Of a DNA stretch of 64,000 nucleotides, positions 27,088 to 36,100 are shown piece by piece. The DNA comes from Dyella terrae. Its GTDB lineage: Bacteria; Pseudomonadota; Gammaproteobacteria; Xanthomonadales; Rhodanobacteraceae. Location: assembly GCF_004322705.1 (NCBI RefSeq), contig NZ_SIZZ01000001.1, positions 2,063,213-2,127,212 on the forward strand, read 5' to 3'. How positions within the stretch are numbered: position 1 is the first letter of the stretch; each line of letters starts with the position of its first letter. The notes under the pieces were generated by a model. The model ran no database searches and had not been told where the DNA came from. It saw only the letters and a program-made list of their open reading frames with translations. Position numbers and translations under genes: made by a program.

Positions 27088-27666
27088 TTACTTCTTGGCC
27101 TTGGCGGCCTTGGCAGCGCGCGGCTTGCTGGTCTTGGTGGCCTTGACCACCTTGGCAGCAGCAGCCTTCTTCACCGTCTTGCGAGCGGCCTTCTTGGCCA
27201 CCTTCTTCACGGCAACCTTCTTGACGGACGCCTTCTTGGCAGCCGCCGGACGCTTCTTGGCAACAGCCTTGCGAGCGACCTTCTTGGCAGCCTTCTTGGC
27301 AGCAGGCTTACGGGCAACCGGCTTCTTGGTTGCGGCCTTCTTCACGGCGGTCTTCTTGACGGCCTTCTTCACAGCCTTCTTGGCGGCGGCTTTCTTCACA
27401 GCTTTCTTTGCAGCTTTCTTGGCAGTGGCCATAGTTCGTCTCAGCTCCTCATCAGTTGGCAGTGGTTGCCCAGTAAAAGCGTGCAGGAACGCCTCAACAA
27501 GCAGATCGCTATTGGTGGCGTGCCGAAGATTATTCACCTGACGGCGGGTGCGCTCGTCGGATAGGGGCTGCAGGACGTGCAGCGGAATGGAGACCGTAAT
27601 CTTGCGTACCGCGCCGGCTTTCTCGCCGTGCTCGACATACGGTTTTATGAATTTCGATGATGCCAT
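27088..27666 (-). CDS. metJ: MetJ methionine repressor fused to a lysine/alanine-rich histone H1-like tail
   Basis: Residues 1-78 closely match MetJ, the SAM-responsive repressor of methionine genes. The ribbon-helix-helix strand [30 protein letters not shown] and [13 protein letters not shown] are nearly identical to the E. coli protein. The normal MetJ C-terminus (about 30 residues) is missing. In its place is a 114-residue tail made of AKKA/VKKA units, with 43 lysines, no acidic residues, and some Pro and Arg. The ATG at 27666 has GGGGAA upstream and matches the MetJ start. An internal ATG at 27432 begins the tail exactly and has GAGGAG 12 bases upstream, so a separate histone-like product is possible. 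Confidence 0.92.
   Translation of the reverse strand: MASSKFIKPYVEHGEKAGAVRKITVSIPLHVLQPLSDERTRRQVNNLRHATNSDLLVEAFLHAFTGQPLPTDEELRRTMATAKKAAKKAVKKAAAKKAVKKAVKKTAVKKAATKKPVARKPAAKKAAKKVARKAVAKKRPAAAKKASVKKVAVKKVAKKAARKTVKKAAAAKVVKATKTSKPRAAKAAKAKK
27100..27425. repeat. Low-complexity in-frame repeat encoding the KKA tail
   Basis: Imperfect repetition of CTTCTTGGC/CTTCTTCAC words on the plus strand (minus-strand codons GCC AAG AAG). It encodes the lysine-rich tail of the MetJ fusion, and its length is likely to vary between strains. Confidence 0.8.
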
Positions 27667-27694
27667 GACGCCTGTTCCCCGATATCTGGAGCGA

Positions 27695-27746
27695 AAGCTA
27701 TTCCCGATTATTTCAGCTGTCAATTGATTTCTATAATGAAATCAAT
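27695..27746 (-). promoter_or_regulatory. Candidate metJ-fusion promoter with adjoining palindrome
   Basis: On the minus strand TTGACA (27718-27723), a 17-base spacer and TAGCTT (27695-27700) place a start about 22 bases before the ATG. The -35 is perfect and the -10 weak. Abutting it, sharing base 27723, is a nine-base inverted repeat, ATTGATTTC (27723-27731) with GAAATCAAT (27738-27746), enclosing TATAAT. It may be an operator or a divergent promoter. Confidence 0.45.
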
Positions 27747-28419
27747 CAGCCTGACCCAGTCCGCACACCCCGGAAACGGTGCCACACAAGGGTTCCGGGA
27801 GTAACACGGACATATTCGATTGGACGTCTAAACAGCCAAACGAATTAATCCGATAAAATATAAAATCCACAGAAAATCCCTTGAAATAAGGCATTCCCTG
27901 AAGTGGCATGCATTGACGGTCGCCTCGACTGTCTCAATATGCGACGAACCTTATAGCGGCGCCGTTTGCGGTCGATCCGGCGGTGTTTTCGTGGATGAAC
28001 GGCGCTCGACTGAAACCCGCCCCGGAAGGTCGCCGAACCTGCCCGAACGACCCGAATCGATCGCCGACCGACGGCCAACGCCCTCCCGGCGGCAACGCCA
28101 TCCCGCGCGAACGACACCCGCCAATGATCGGCCGCATGGATGGCTAAGCATCCAAATTCCGACCTCGCCAAAGCGTGTACGCACAGGTGCCAGGCGCAGG
28201 GATCAGGAAGAAATCGTGCGCGCACAGGGAGCGATCTCGTCGATGAAAACTCGACATTTCGATCTTGCACCGGCGCGGCCTCGCCATGACCCGACCACGA
28301 TAAATCGCCATCGCGATGTGCGCGGCGCGGGATCCTGCAAACGTCCCACGGCCCGGGAATGGGGGTCATGCCGGCATGACCGGCCCGGTCAGCGCGACAA
28401 CCGTCACCCCTACAAACCA
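27747..28419. other. Gene-free stretch between the MetJ fusion and gcvH
   Basis: No convincing gene. An A/T-rich patch lies at about 27830-27895, unlike the surroundings. Open frames here have Arg-rich, shadow-like composition. A perfect 16-bp palindrome GTCATGCCGGCATGAC is at 28365-28380, overlapping a second one, GACCGG-C-CCGGTC, at 28378-28390. GGACGTCT at 27822-27829 is one base off a single met box but has no tandem neighbour. Confidence 0.5.
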
Positions 28420-28439
28420 ACGGCCGCTTGCGCGGCCGT
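28420..28439 (-). terminator. Terminator-like hairpin after gcvH
   Basis: ACGGCCGC and GCGGCCGT pair perfectly around TTGC. The minus strand continues with TTGGTTTGTAGG. Confidence 0.55.
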
Positions 28440-28465
28440 CGGGGGTACCTGGCGGGCGATGCCGC

Positions 28466-28861
28466 TTAGTGGTCTTCGTTCTCGATCAGCTCGGCGTAGG
28501 CATCGGCGTCGAGCAGATCGTTAAGCTCGTCGCGGTTGCTGATGCGCACGGCAAAGATCCAGCCGTTGCCGTAAGCGTCTTCGTTGATGGTCTCCGGCTT
28601 GTCGGCCAGGATTTCGTTGACCTCGACTACTTCGCCCGACACCGGCGAGTAAATGTCCGAGGCGGCCTTGACCGACTCGACCACGGCAGCACCCGTGCCG
28701 GCGGTCACGCTGGCACCGATCTCCGGCAGCTCAACGTAGACCAGGTCGCCCAGTGCGCTCTGCGCATGGTCGGAAATGCCAACGCGCACCAGACCGTTGT
28801 CTTCGACGCGGGCCCATTCGTGGGACTTGAGAAACTTCAGATCGCCGGGAATCTCGCTCAT
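28466..28861 (-). CDS. gcvH: Glycine cleavage system H protein
   Basis: A 131-residue lipoyl carrier of the glycine cleavage complex, shuttling the aminomethyl group between the P, T and L proteins. The lipoylated lysine is in [14 protein letters not shown], and the N-terminal [16 protein letters not shown] is typical. The ATG at 28861 gives the standard length; an upstream frame extension is not supported. The gene lies 133 bases downstream of gcvT on the same strand; gcvP and lpd are not in the window. No glycine riboswitch was recognised. Confidence 0.97.
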   Translation of the reverse strand: MSEIPGDLKFLKSHEWARVEDNGLVRVGISDHAQSALGDLVYVELPEIGASVTAGTGAAVVESVKAASDIYSPVSGEVVEVNEILADKPETINEDAYGNGWIFAVRISNRDELNDLLDADAYAELIENEDH

Positions 28862-28994
28862 GATCGGGTCCAGTCTTTGGGTTTGCGGGGAACAATGAAG
28901 CGCCATTCTAGCCGCTTCGCGCCGACGGCAAAACGTGCAGCCGGCGCAATCATGGAATTGTGAAGACGCCACGCACGCAGACGCGGCGCCTGGA

Positions 28995-30095
28995 TCAGAT
29001 ACCTTCGCAGGGCTTGCCGTCGCGCACGAACGGGTACTTCACCACGCGCACGGGCACTTCCTTGCCGCGGATATCGACGCGCACATCACCCAGGTCGCCC
29101 ACCGGCACGCGCGCAAAGGCGACAGCCTTGTTGAGCGTCGGGGCGAAGCTGCCGGACAGGATCTCGCCGTCGCCGGCTGCGGTCAGCACCTTCTGGCCAT
29201 GGCGAAGCACGCCCTTGTCATCCAGGACGAGGCCGATCATCTGGCGCTTCACGCCGGCAGCCTTCTGTGCTTCGAGTGCCTTGCGCCCGATGAAGTCACG
29301 GCCTTCGTCCAGCGCGATGGTCCAGGCCAGGTTGGCTTCCCACGGCGACACATCGTCATCCATGTCCTGGCCGTAGAGGTTCATGCCGGCTTCCAGGCGC
29401 AGGGTATCGCGCGCGCCCAGGCCAGCGGGGACGACGCCCGCCGCGGCGAGGGCTTCCCACAGGGCCACGGCCTGCTCCTGCGGCACGATGATTTCGAAGC
29501 CGTCTTCACCGGTGTAACCCGTGCGTGCGATAAACAGCGGCATGCCGTGGGGACCCTGCGCGGCAGCGGCGACGAACTTGCCCAGCTTGCGGATGCGGTC
29601 GCGATCCACGTCGTGAAGCAGGCCAACCACCTTGTCGCGTGCCGAGGGACCCTGCACCGCGATCATCGCGAACTCGGGGCGCTCCTTCACTTCCACGCCG
29701 AAGGCCTTGGCCTGCTGCTCGATCCACGCCAGATCCTTGGCGCGGGTGGCGGCGTTTACCACCAGGCGGAAATGGGCTTCGTCGAAGAAATAGACGATCA
29801 GGTCGTCGATGACGCCGCCGTTCTCGTTGAGCATGCAGGAGTACAGCGCCTTGCCCTGCACCTTGAGCTTGTCGACGTTGTTGGCCAGCAGGTGGCGCAG
29901 GAAGGCGCGAGCCTGATCGCCGTGGAGGTCGACGACCGTCATGTGGGAAACGTCGAACATGCCGGCTTCGCGGCGCACGGCGTGGTGCTCCTCGATCTGC
30001 GAACCGTAGTTGATCGGCATGTCCCAGCCGCCGAAATCGACCATGCGAGCGCCCAGCGCGCGGTGAGTAGCGTTGAGTACGGTCTTCTCGGTCAT
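28995..30095 (-). CDS. gcvT: Aminomethyltransferase, glycine cleavage T protein
   Basis: A 366-residue enzyme that transfers the methylene group from H-protein-bound aminomethyl to tetrahydrofolate, releasing ammonia. The N-terminus ([24 protein letters not shown]) and [13 protein letters not shown] are diagnostic, as are [13 protein letters not shown] and the catalytic-type [13 protein letters not shown] 30095 is the family start; a longer frame to 30146 overlaps the promoter. It is transcribed from a good sigma-70-type promoter just upstream. Confidence 0.97.
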   Translation of the reverse strand: MTEKTVLNATHRALGARMVDFGGWDMPINYGSQIEEHHAVRREAGMFDVSHMTVVDLHGDQARAFLRHLLANNVDKLKVQGKALYSCMLNENGGVIDDLIVYFFDEAHFRLVVNAATRAKDLAWIEQQAKAFGVEVKERPEFAMIAVQGPSARDKVVGLLHDVDRDRIRKLGKFVAAAAQGPHGMPLFIARTGYTGEDGFEIIVPQEQAVALWEALAAAGVVPAGLGARDTLRLEAGMNLYGQDMDDDVSPWEANLAWTIALDEGRDFIGRKALEAQKAAGVKRQMIGLVLDDKGVLRHGQKVLTAAGDGEILSGSFAPTLNKAVAFARVPVGDLGDVRVDIRGKEVPVRVVKYPFVRDGKPCEGI

Positions 30096-30122
30096 CGCAG
30101 GATCGCCTTGGGGAAAGGCGGC

Positions 30123-30151
30123 ATTATCGCCGCCGTTCCCGCGCAATCCAA
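30123..30151 (-). promoter_or_regulatory. Sigma-70-type promoter of gcvT
   Basis: On the minus strand TTGGAT (30146-30151), a 17-base spacer, and GATAAT (30123-30128). The -10 hexamer sits exactly between perfect inverted repeats GGCGGC/GCCGCC (30117-30122 and 30129-30134), which could be an operator or simply a hairpin. Confidence 0.65.
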
Positions 30152-30189
30152 GCCGAGACGCCGTGCGCCAGCGTATGCAGTGATCTTTC

Positions 30190-32061
30190 TTACTCGTCCG
30201 CCAGCAGGTAGGTCACCACTTGCGCCGCCAGCACGGTGGCTTCATCGCGCCCGGAGGCCAATCGCAACTCGGGCGACTGCGGGGCCTCGTACGGCGAATC
30301 GATGCCGGTGAAATTCTGAATCAGGCCGGCACGCGCCTTGTGATACAGGCCCTTGGGATCGCGTTGCTCGCAGACTTCAAGCGGCGTGTCGACGAAGACT
30401 TCGACGAACTCGCCCTCGTCGAACAACTCGCGGGCAAAGCGACGCTCCTCCTGGAAGGGCGAAATGACGCAGACCAGCACGATCAGGCCGGCGTCAACCA
30501 TCAGCTTTGCCACTTCGGCGACGCGGCGGACGTTTTCGACGCGCGCTTCCGCCGTGAAGCCAAGATCCTTGTTGAGGCCATGGCGAAGGTTGTCGCCGTC
30601 GAGCAGATAGGTGTGCAGGCCCTGTGCGTGCAGGCGCCGCTCGACCAGATTGGCGACCGTCGACTTGCCGGCACCCGACAGACCGGTGAACCACAGGCAA
30701 CGCGGCACCTGCCCTTTCAGGGCGCCGCGCATGCGCTTGTCCAGGTCCAGATGCTGCCAGTGGACGTTGTGCGCGCGACGCAGGCCGAAGTCGAACATGC
30801 CGCAGGCCACCGTGGCCTGGCTCTGGCGGTCGATCAGGATGAAGCCGCCCAGCGTCCGGTTCTGAGCGTAAGGCTCGAAGGCGATCGGGTGATCGAGATC
30901 GAGATTGCAGTAGCCGACCTCATTGAGCTCCAGCCGCCGCGCGGCCAGCTCGGCCTGGGTGTTCACGTCCACCTTGTGCTTGATGGCCGTGATGCGCGCG
31001 CTGACCGATCGCGTGCCGCACTTGAGGATATAGGTGCGGTTGGGCAGCAAGGCCTCATCACCCATCCAAAGCAAATGGGCGGCGAACTGGTCGCTGACCT
31101 GCGCCGGCTGCGCGGCGTCAGCCAGGACATCGCCGCGAACAATGTCGATCTCACGGTCCAGCGTCAGCGTCACCGCCTGGCCTTCGCGCGCCTGCGGCAG
31201 GTCGCCATCCGCAGTGACGATGCGTTCGATGTGCGCCCGCTGCGATCCCGGCTGGACGACCACGGGCATACCCACGGCGACCGTGCCGCCGCAGATGGTG
31301 CCCGCATAGCCGCGAAATTCCGGATCGGGTCGGTTGACCCACTGCACGGGCATACGGAACGCCGCACCCCGAACGGCCGGCACCTCGATGCACTCCAGCC
31401 GTTCCAACAGGCTCGGGCCGTCGTACCAGGGCATGCGTGCAGAGCGCTTGCCGATGTTGTCGCCATCGGTTGCCACCACCGGCAGGCACTGCACGTCGTC
31501 GATGCCCAGGCTGGCGATCATCTCGCGACAGGCCATCTCGATGGACGCGTAGATGTCCTGCCGGAACTCGACCAGGTCCATCTTGTTCACCGCCAGGATG
31601 ACTTGCCTCACGCCCAGCAACGCGCAAATGTACGAATGCCGCCGCGTCTGGGTCAGCAGGCCCTTGCGCGCATCCACCAGCACTACCGCCACGTCGGCGG
31701 TCGAGGCGCCGGTGGCCATGTTGCGGGTGTACTGCTCATGCCCCGGGCAATCGGCCACGATGAAACTACGGCGCGGCGTCTGGAAATAGCGGTAGGCCAC
31801 GTCGATGGTGATGCCCTGTTGCCGTTCGGCATCCAGGCCATCCGTCAGCAGGGAGAAATCCAGGCTCGGCGCTTCGCCCGGGCAGGTGCGCGCGCTGTCA
31901 CGCTCCAGGGCTGCCAGCTGATCCTCCGGCACCATGCCCGCGTCATAGAGCAGGCGACCCAGCAAGGTGCTCTTGCCGTCATCCACGCTGCCGCAGGTGA
32001 TGAAGCGCAGCAGGCTGGCGGTGGTGGCGAAGGCTTCGCCGCGATGAGACAGCAAGTTCAT
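30190..32061 (-). CDS. cysNC: Bifunctional sulfate adenylyltransferase subunit 1 / adenylylsulfate kinase
   Basis: 623 residues. The N-terminal CysN GTPase (about 1-430) has P-loop [29 protein letters not shown] (G3) and VNKMD (G4); with CysD it makes APS from ATP and sulfate. The C-terminal CysC kinase (about 450-620) has P-loop [12 protein letters not shown] and [15 protein letters not shown], making PAPS. The fusion is common in Xanthomonadales relatives. It overlaps the cysD stop by one base (TGATG). PAPS serves cysteine synthesis and also sulfotransferases such as the two encoded in this window. Confidence 0.97.
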   Translation of the reverse strand: MNLLSHRGEAFATTASLLRFITCGSVDDGKSTLLGRLLYDAGMVPEDQLAALERDSARTCPGEAPSLDFSLLTDGLDAERQQGITIDVAYRYFQTPRRSFIVADCPGHEQYTRNMATGASTADVAVVLVDARKGLLTQTRRHSYICALLGVRQVILAVNKMDLVEFRQDIYASIEMACREMIASLGIDDVQCLPVVATDGDNIGKRSARMPWYDGPSLLERLECIEVPAVRGAAFRMPVQWVNRPDPEFRGYAGTICGGTVAVGMPVVVQPGSQRAHIERIVTADGDLPQAREGQAVTLTLDREIDIVRGDVLADAAQPAQVSDQFAAHLLWMGDEALLPNRTYILKCGTRSVSARITAIKHKVDVNTQAELAARRLELNEVGYCNLDLDHPIAFEPYAQNRTLGGFILIDRQSQATVACGMFDFGLRRAHNVHWQHLDLDKRMRGALKGQVPRCLWFTGLSGAGKSTVANLVERRLHAQGLHTYLLDGDNLRHGLNKDLGFTAEARVENVRRVAEVAKLMVDAGLIVLVCVISPFQEERRFARELFDEGEFVEVFVDTPLEVCEQRDPKGLYHKARAGLIQNFTGIDSPYEAPQSPELRLASGRDEATVLAAQVVTYLLADE

Positions 32062-32963
32062 CAGAAGTAGCCCTCGCGCTTCTTGCGTTCCATCGAAGCC
32101 GCGCCGTCGTGGTCGATCATGCGACCCTGGCGCTCGGATACCCGGGAAACTGCCATTTCGTCGATGACGGCCTCAAGCGTCGCTGCGGTTGACGGCACCG
32201 CGCCGGTCAGGGGATAGCAGCCCAGCGTGCGGAAACGCACCGAGCGCATCTGTGCTTCCTCGCCATCGCGCAGGTGAAGGCGCTCGTCATCGACCATGAT
32301 CAGTGCACCGTCGCGCTCGATCACCGGCCGGGGTTTGGCGAAATACAAGGGTACGACCGGAATCGACTCGCGCTGGATGTAACGCCATACATCCATTTCG
32401 GTCCAGTTGGACAACGGAAACACGCGCACGCTTTCGCCTGCGCGGATCTGGGTATTGAAGCAATGCCAGAGTTCCGGCCGCTGGCGACGCGGGTCCCAGG
32501 CGTGGTTGGCGCTGCGGAACGAGAACACGCGCTCTTTGGCGCGCGACTTTTCCTCGTCGCGGCGCGCGCCGCCAATGGCCGCGTCGAAGCCGTACTTGTC
32601 CAGCGCCTGCTTGAGTCCGACGGTTTTCATGATGTCGGTGTAGTACGAGGATCCATGCACCAGCGGCGAAATCCCCTGGCGCAAGCCTTCCTCGTTGATA
32701 TGCACGAGCATTTCGATATCGCCGTCGCCAGCGACGCGCTCGCGCCAGGCGATCATCTCGCGAAATTTCCAGGTCGTGTCCACGTGCAGCAATGGCATCG
32801 GCGGCCGCGCGGGATAAAAGGCCTTCCGCAACAGGTGCAGCAGGACCGATGAGTCCTTGCCGATGGAGTACAGAAGGACGGGCCGCCGGAACTCTGCCGC
32901 GGTCTCACGAAGAATATGAATGCTCTCGGCCTCGAGTGCATCCAGCAACGAATGATCTTGCAT
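32061..32963 (-). CDS. cysD: Sulfate adenylyltransferase subunit 2
   Basis: A 300-residue ATP-pyrophosphatase-fold subunit that forms APS with CysN. Visible are the PP-loop [45 protein letters not shown] and the C-terminal [17 protein letters not shown] 32963 matches the family start ([14 protein letters not shown]). It is the first gene of the cysD-cysNC operon and divergent from the MCE transport operon. The 245-base space upstream (32964-33208) shows no clear CysB site. Confidence 0.97.
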   Translation of the reverse strand: MQDHSLLDALEAESIHILRETAAEFRRPVLLYSIGKDSSVLLHLLRKAFYPARPPMPLLHVDTTWKFREMIAWRERVAGDGDIEMLVHINEEGLRQGISPLVHGSSYYTDIMKTVGLKQALDKYGFDAAIGGARRDEEKSRAKERVFSFRSANHAWDPRRQRPELWHCFNTQIRAGESVRVFPLSNWTEMDVWRYIQRESIPVVPLYFAKPRPVIERDGALIMVDDERLHLRDGEEAQMRSVRFRTLGCYPLTGAVPSTAATLEAVIDEMAVSRVSERQGRMIDHDGAASMERKKREGYF

Positions 32964-33208
32964 GTCGTTCGGTACGGCCTGTGCGAAGTGAATCAGTTCG
33001 GCAACGCCCCTCCCACGGGCGTTGCGATCCCGCCATGCCACGAGCCTTCCCCTTCCTGGCTTGCGGCGGGCTGACGACTCTAACGCATATCATGTCACTG
33101 GGATGACGTGAAGCGGCCCGAACATCCTTTGCGATGACACATCAGTGACGACCATGGCCGTCACCCGTCGTCCACGCTGCAACGCACAATCTCGATACTC
33201 CATATAAG

Positions 33209-34363
33209 ATGCGGCCCATGAAATCATCGAAGGCGACAGGAAGCGCACAGTTCGATGCCCATGCGCAGCCGCCTAGCCTGTGCATCGCAGGCGATTGGAC
33301 ACTCACCCACTATGCCGCGCTGGAGCAAGTGGTCGCCGGCCTGTCAGGCAAGCTGGGCGAATCCGTGACGGTGAACCTCGACCCCCTGGGTGAGCTCGAT
33401 ACTGCCGGGGCGTCGCTTCTGGTTCGTCTGATCGGGCCCGAACGCATCAAGGACCTGGCCCAGGAGGCGCCCCACCTTCCGGAGGCACAACGCGCCCTGA
33501 TGCAAACCGTCGGCGCGGCGATGGCAACCTACAAAAAGCCCCCGCGCGGTCCAAAAACTTCGACGCTGTCCGATGTCCTGGCGCGCATCGGGCGCACCAT
33601 GGAGGGCCTGTGGCACCAGCAGGTCCAGCTGCTGGGATTCATTGGCCTCACGCTCGAAACCATTTTTCGCACGGCCCCCCGGCCTCGACGATGGCGGGTC
33701 ACGTCGCTGGTATCGCACATCGAGCAGACCGGTCTCGACGCCGTGCCGATCGTCGCCCTGCTCACCTTCATGGTGGGCGCCGTGGTGGCGTTCCTGGGCT
33801 CCACTGTGCTGGCCGACTTCGGTGCCAGCATCTACACCGTCGACCTGGTGGCGTTTTCCTTCCTGCGCGAATTCGGCGTACTGCTCACCGCCATCCTGAT
33901 GGCCGGTCGTACGGCCAGTGCCTTCACCGCGCAGATCGGATCGATGAAAGCCAACGAGGAAATCGACGCGATCCGCGCCCTCGGCCTCGATCCGATGGAA
34001 CTGCTGGTCGTACCGCGCGTACTGGCCATGCTGGTGTCGCTGCCTCTGCTCACCTTCCTGGCCATGATGGCCGGCCTGATCGGCGGCGGCGTGGTGTGCG
34101 CCCTGGTGCTGGATATCTCGCCGGTGATGTTCATTTCGCTGCTGAAATCGGACATCGGCGTGCGCCACTTCGTGGTCGGCATCGTCAAGGCGCCGGTCTT
34201 CGCCTTCATCATCGCCGTCATCGGCTGCCTCGAGGGCTTCAAGGTCAGCGGCAGCGCGCAGTCCGTCGGCGAACACACCACCTCGAGCGTCGTGCAGTCG
34301 ATCTTCGTGGTGATCCTGCTCGATGCCATGGCTGCCCTGTTCTTCATGGAGATGAACTGGTGA
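33209..34363 (+). CDS. MlaE-type ABC permease with N-terminal STAS domain
   Basis: 384 residues. The first 110 form a STAS-like domain (LCIAGDWTLTHYAALEQV, NLDPLGELDTAGASLLVRLI), equivalent to MlaB. The rest is the MlaE permease with five or six membrane segments, the conserved LREFGVLLTAILMAGRTASAF coupling region and EEIDAIRALGLDPMELLVVPR. This is the membrane core of an MCE lipid transporter that moves phospholipids between inner and outer membranes. An ATG at 33218 is an alternative start; TATAAG sits immediately before 33209. It overlaps the ATPase gene by four bases. Confidence 0.93.
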   Translation: MRPMKSSKATGSAQFDAHAQPPSLCIAGDWTLTHYAALEQVVAGLSGKLGESVTVNLDPLGELDTAGASLLVRLIGPERIKDLAQEAPHLPEAQRALMQTVGAAMATYKKPPRGPKTSTLSDVLARIGRTMEGLWHQQVQLLGFIGLTLETIFRTAPRPRRWRVTSLVSHIEQTGLDAVPIVALLTFMVGAVVAFLGSTVLADFGASIYTVDLVAFSFLREFGVLLTAILMAGRTASAFTAQIGSMKANEEIDAIRALGLDPMELLVVPRVLAMLVSLPLLTFLAMMAGLIGGGVVCALVLDISPVMFISLLKSDIGVRHFVVGIVKAPVFAFIIAVIGCLEGFKVSGSAQSVGEHTTSSVVQSIFVVILLDAMAALFFMEMNW

Positions 34364-35160
34364 ACGCCAGCGCCGCACCGGACAACATCATCCAGGTTCG
34401 CGACCTGACCAATCGCTTCGGTAGCCAGGCGGTGCACGAACATCTGAATCTCGACGTGCGTCGTGGTGAGATCCTGGGCGTCGTCGGCGGTTCGGGCACG
34501 GGCAAATCCGTGCTCCTGCGCACCATCGTCGGCCTGCGCCGCCCTACCTCGGGCCACGTGCATGTTTTCGGCGAGGACCTGCTCGCGCTTTCCCCGGAGC
34601 GGCGCTCGCTGATCGAGCGGCGTTTCGGCGTGCTGTTCCAGAATGGCGCGCTGTTCTCGTCGCAGAACATCGCCGAAAACATTGCTACGCCGCTGATCGA
34701 ACACGCCGGCCTGACGCGCGCGGACGCCGAATCGCTGGCCGAGGTGAAACTCGCCCTGGCGGGCTTGCCGCAGGGCACGGACGTGAAGTACCCCTCGGAA
34801 CTCTCCGGCGGCATGGTCAAACGCGCCGCACTGGCTCGCGCGCTGGCGCTCGATCCGGAAATCCTGTTCCTCGATGAACCGACCGCCGGCCTCGACCCCA
34901 TCAGCGCAGCGGCGTTCGATCAGCTCATTCTGACCCTGCGCGATGCGCTGGGACTGACGGTCTTCCTGGTCACGCATGACCTGGACACGCTTTACACCAC
35001 GTGCGATCGCGTCGCCGTGCTGTCGCAGAAAAAGGTGCTGGTGTGCGACACGCTGGACGTAGTCGCCGCCAATCCCGATGCCTGGGTTCAAGCCTATTTC
35101 CATGGCCCACGCGGCCGGGCTGCCGAAGCGGCGGCCGAACGTTCGCAAGAGGTGAAGTGA
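34360..35160 (+). CDS. MlaF-type ABC transporter ATP-binding protein
   Basis: A GTG at 34360 overlapping the permease stop (GTGA) gives 266 residues. Walker A is GGSGTGKSVLL, the signature is LSGGMVKRAALARAL, and Walker B is ILFLDEPTAGLDP followed by the H-loop VTHD. It resembles MlaF/TTG2A and energises lipid transport by the MlaE-type permease. It begins NIIQVRDLTNRFGSQAVH, a normal family start. Second gene of the four-gene MCE operon. Confidence 0.95.
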   Translation: MNASAAPDNIIQVRDLTNRFGSQAVHEHLNLDVRRGEILGVVGGSGTGKSVLLRTIVGLRRPTSGHVHVFGEDLLALSPERRSLIERRFGVLFQNGALFSSQNIAENIATPLIEHAGLTRADAESLAEVKLALAGLPQGTDVKYPSELSGGMVKRAALARALALDPEILFLDEPTAGLDPISAAAFDQLILTLRDALGLTVFLVTHDLDTLYTTCDRVAVLSQKKVLVCDTLDVVAANPDAWVQAYFHGPRGRAAEAAAERSQEVK

Positions 35161-35161
35161 G

Positions 35162-36100
35162 ATGGAAACCCGTGCCCATCATGTGTTGATCGGCCTGTTC
35201 ACGGTGATCGTGGTCGCCGCCGCCCTGCTCTTCGCGCTATGGCTGGCCAAGTCCAGCGCGGACCGACAGTTCAACCAATACGACATTGTGTTCAACGAAG
35301 CCGTGACTGGCCTGTCGGTGGGCGGTGCCGTGCAATACAACGGCATCAAGGTCGGCGACGTCACCCAGCTCAAGCTGGACCCCAAGGATCCGCGCCGCGT
35401 GCTGGCACGCATTCGCGTCGGCGCCGATACGCCAGTGAAGGAAGACACGCACGCGCGCATCGCGCTCACCGGTGTCACGGGGCTTTCGATCATCCAGCTC
35501 AGTGGCGGCAACCCGACGAGCGCGCCGCTGACGTCCAGGGATGGATCGATCCCGGTCATCGTCGCCGATCCGTCGCCGCTGAGCCGACTGCTCGCCAATG
35601 GCGAGGACGTGGTCACCAATATCAACGAGGTGATTTCGCGCGCCAGCCTGCTGCTGTCCTCGGAGAACGTGGATCGCATCAGCCGTACGCTCGATCACCT
35701 GGATAAAACCACGGGCGCCATTGCCGATCAGCGCGACGACATCCGCCAGCTGATTGTCCAGCTCGCCGAAGCCAGCAAGCAGGCCAATGCCACGCTGGCG
35801 CAGACCGAGCAACTGGCGCGCCAGGCCAATGGGCTGGTGAACGGGCCGGCGCATGACACGCTCGAGAGCGCGAAAAATGCGATGGCCTCGCTCGAACGCT
35901 CCACCGCCGCCATCGATCGCCTGCTGAGCGAAAACCGCGCGTCGCTGGACGGTGGCATGCAGGGCATTGGCGAACTGGGACCGGCGGTGCGCGAACTGCG
36001 CGACGCCGCCAGTTCGCTGCGCGGGATCACCCGCAAACTCGACGAAAACCCGGCGGGCTACCTGCTTGGCCGCGACCGCAACAAGGAGTTCACGCCATGA
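35162..36100 (+). CDS. MlaD-family MCE-domain periplasmic substrate-binding protein
   Basis: 312 residues: one N-terminal transmembrane helix (LIGLFTVIVVAAALLFALWL), a single MCE domain (about 40-115, VTGLSVGGAVQYNGIKVGDV, GVTGLSIIQLSGG), then a long helical C-terminal region with heptad-like sequence (about 150-300). The helical part likely forms the multimeric tube seen in PqiB/YebT-like or actinobacterial MCE proteins. It is longer than E. coli MlaD (183 residues). It starts two bases after the ATPase stop and overlaps the lipoprotein gene by four bases. Confidence 0.93.
   Translation: METRAHHVLIGLFTVIVVAAALLFALWLAKSSADRQFNQYDIVFNEAVTGLSVGGAVQYNGIKVGDVTQLKLDPKDPRRVLARIRVGADTPVKEDTHARIALTGVTGLSIIQLSGGNPTSAPLTSRDGSIPVIVADPSPLSRLLANGEDVVTNINEVISRASLLLSSENVDRISRTLDHLDKTTGAIADQRDDIRQLIVQLAEASKQANATLAQTEQLARQANGLVNGPAHDTLESAKNAMASLERSTAAIDRLLSENRASLDGGMQGIGELGPAVRELRDAASSLRGITRKLDENPAGYLLGRDRNKEFTP

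Noticed and set aside
27822-27829. Possible met box GGACGTCT upstream of the MetJ fusion
   Set aside because: MetJ needs at least two adjacent eight-base boxes; the neighbours match at about four of eight positions, and it lies about 155 bases before the start.
27845-28420. 191-codon minus-strand frame in the gap before gcvH
   Set aside because: Arg/Cys-rich with no domain, no ribosome site, and it runs through the palindromes and an A/T-rich patch; treated as non-coding.
28862-30189. Glycine riboswitch before gcvT or gcvH
   Set aside because: The gcvT leader from the proposed promoter is only about 20 bases, and the gcvH leader shows no paired glycine-aptamer core.
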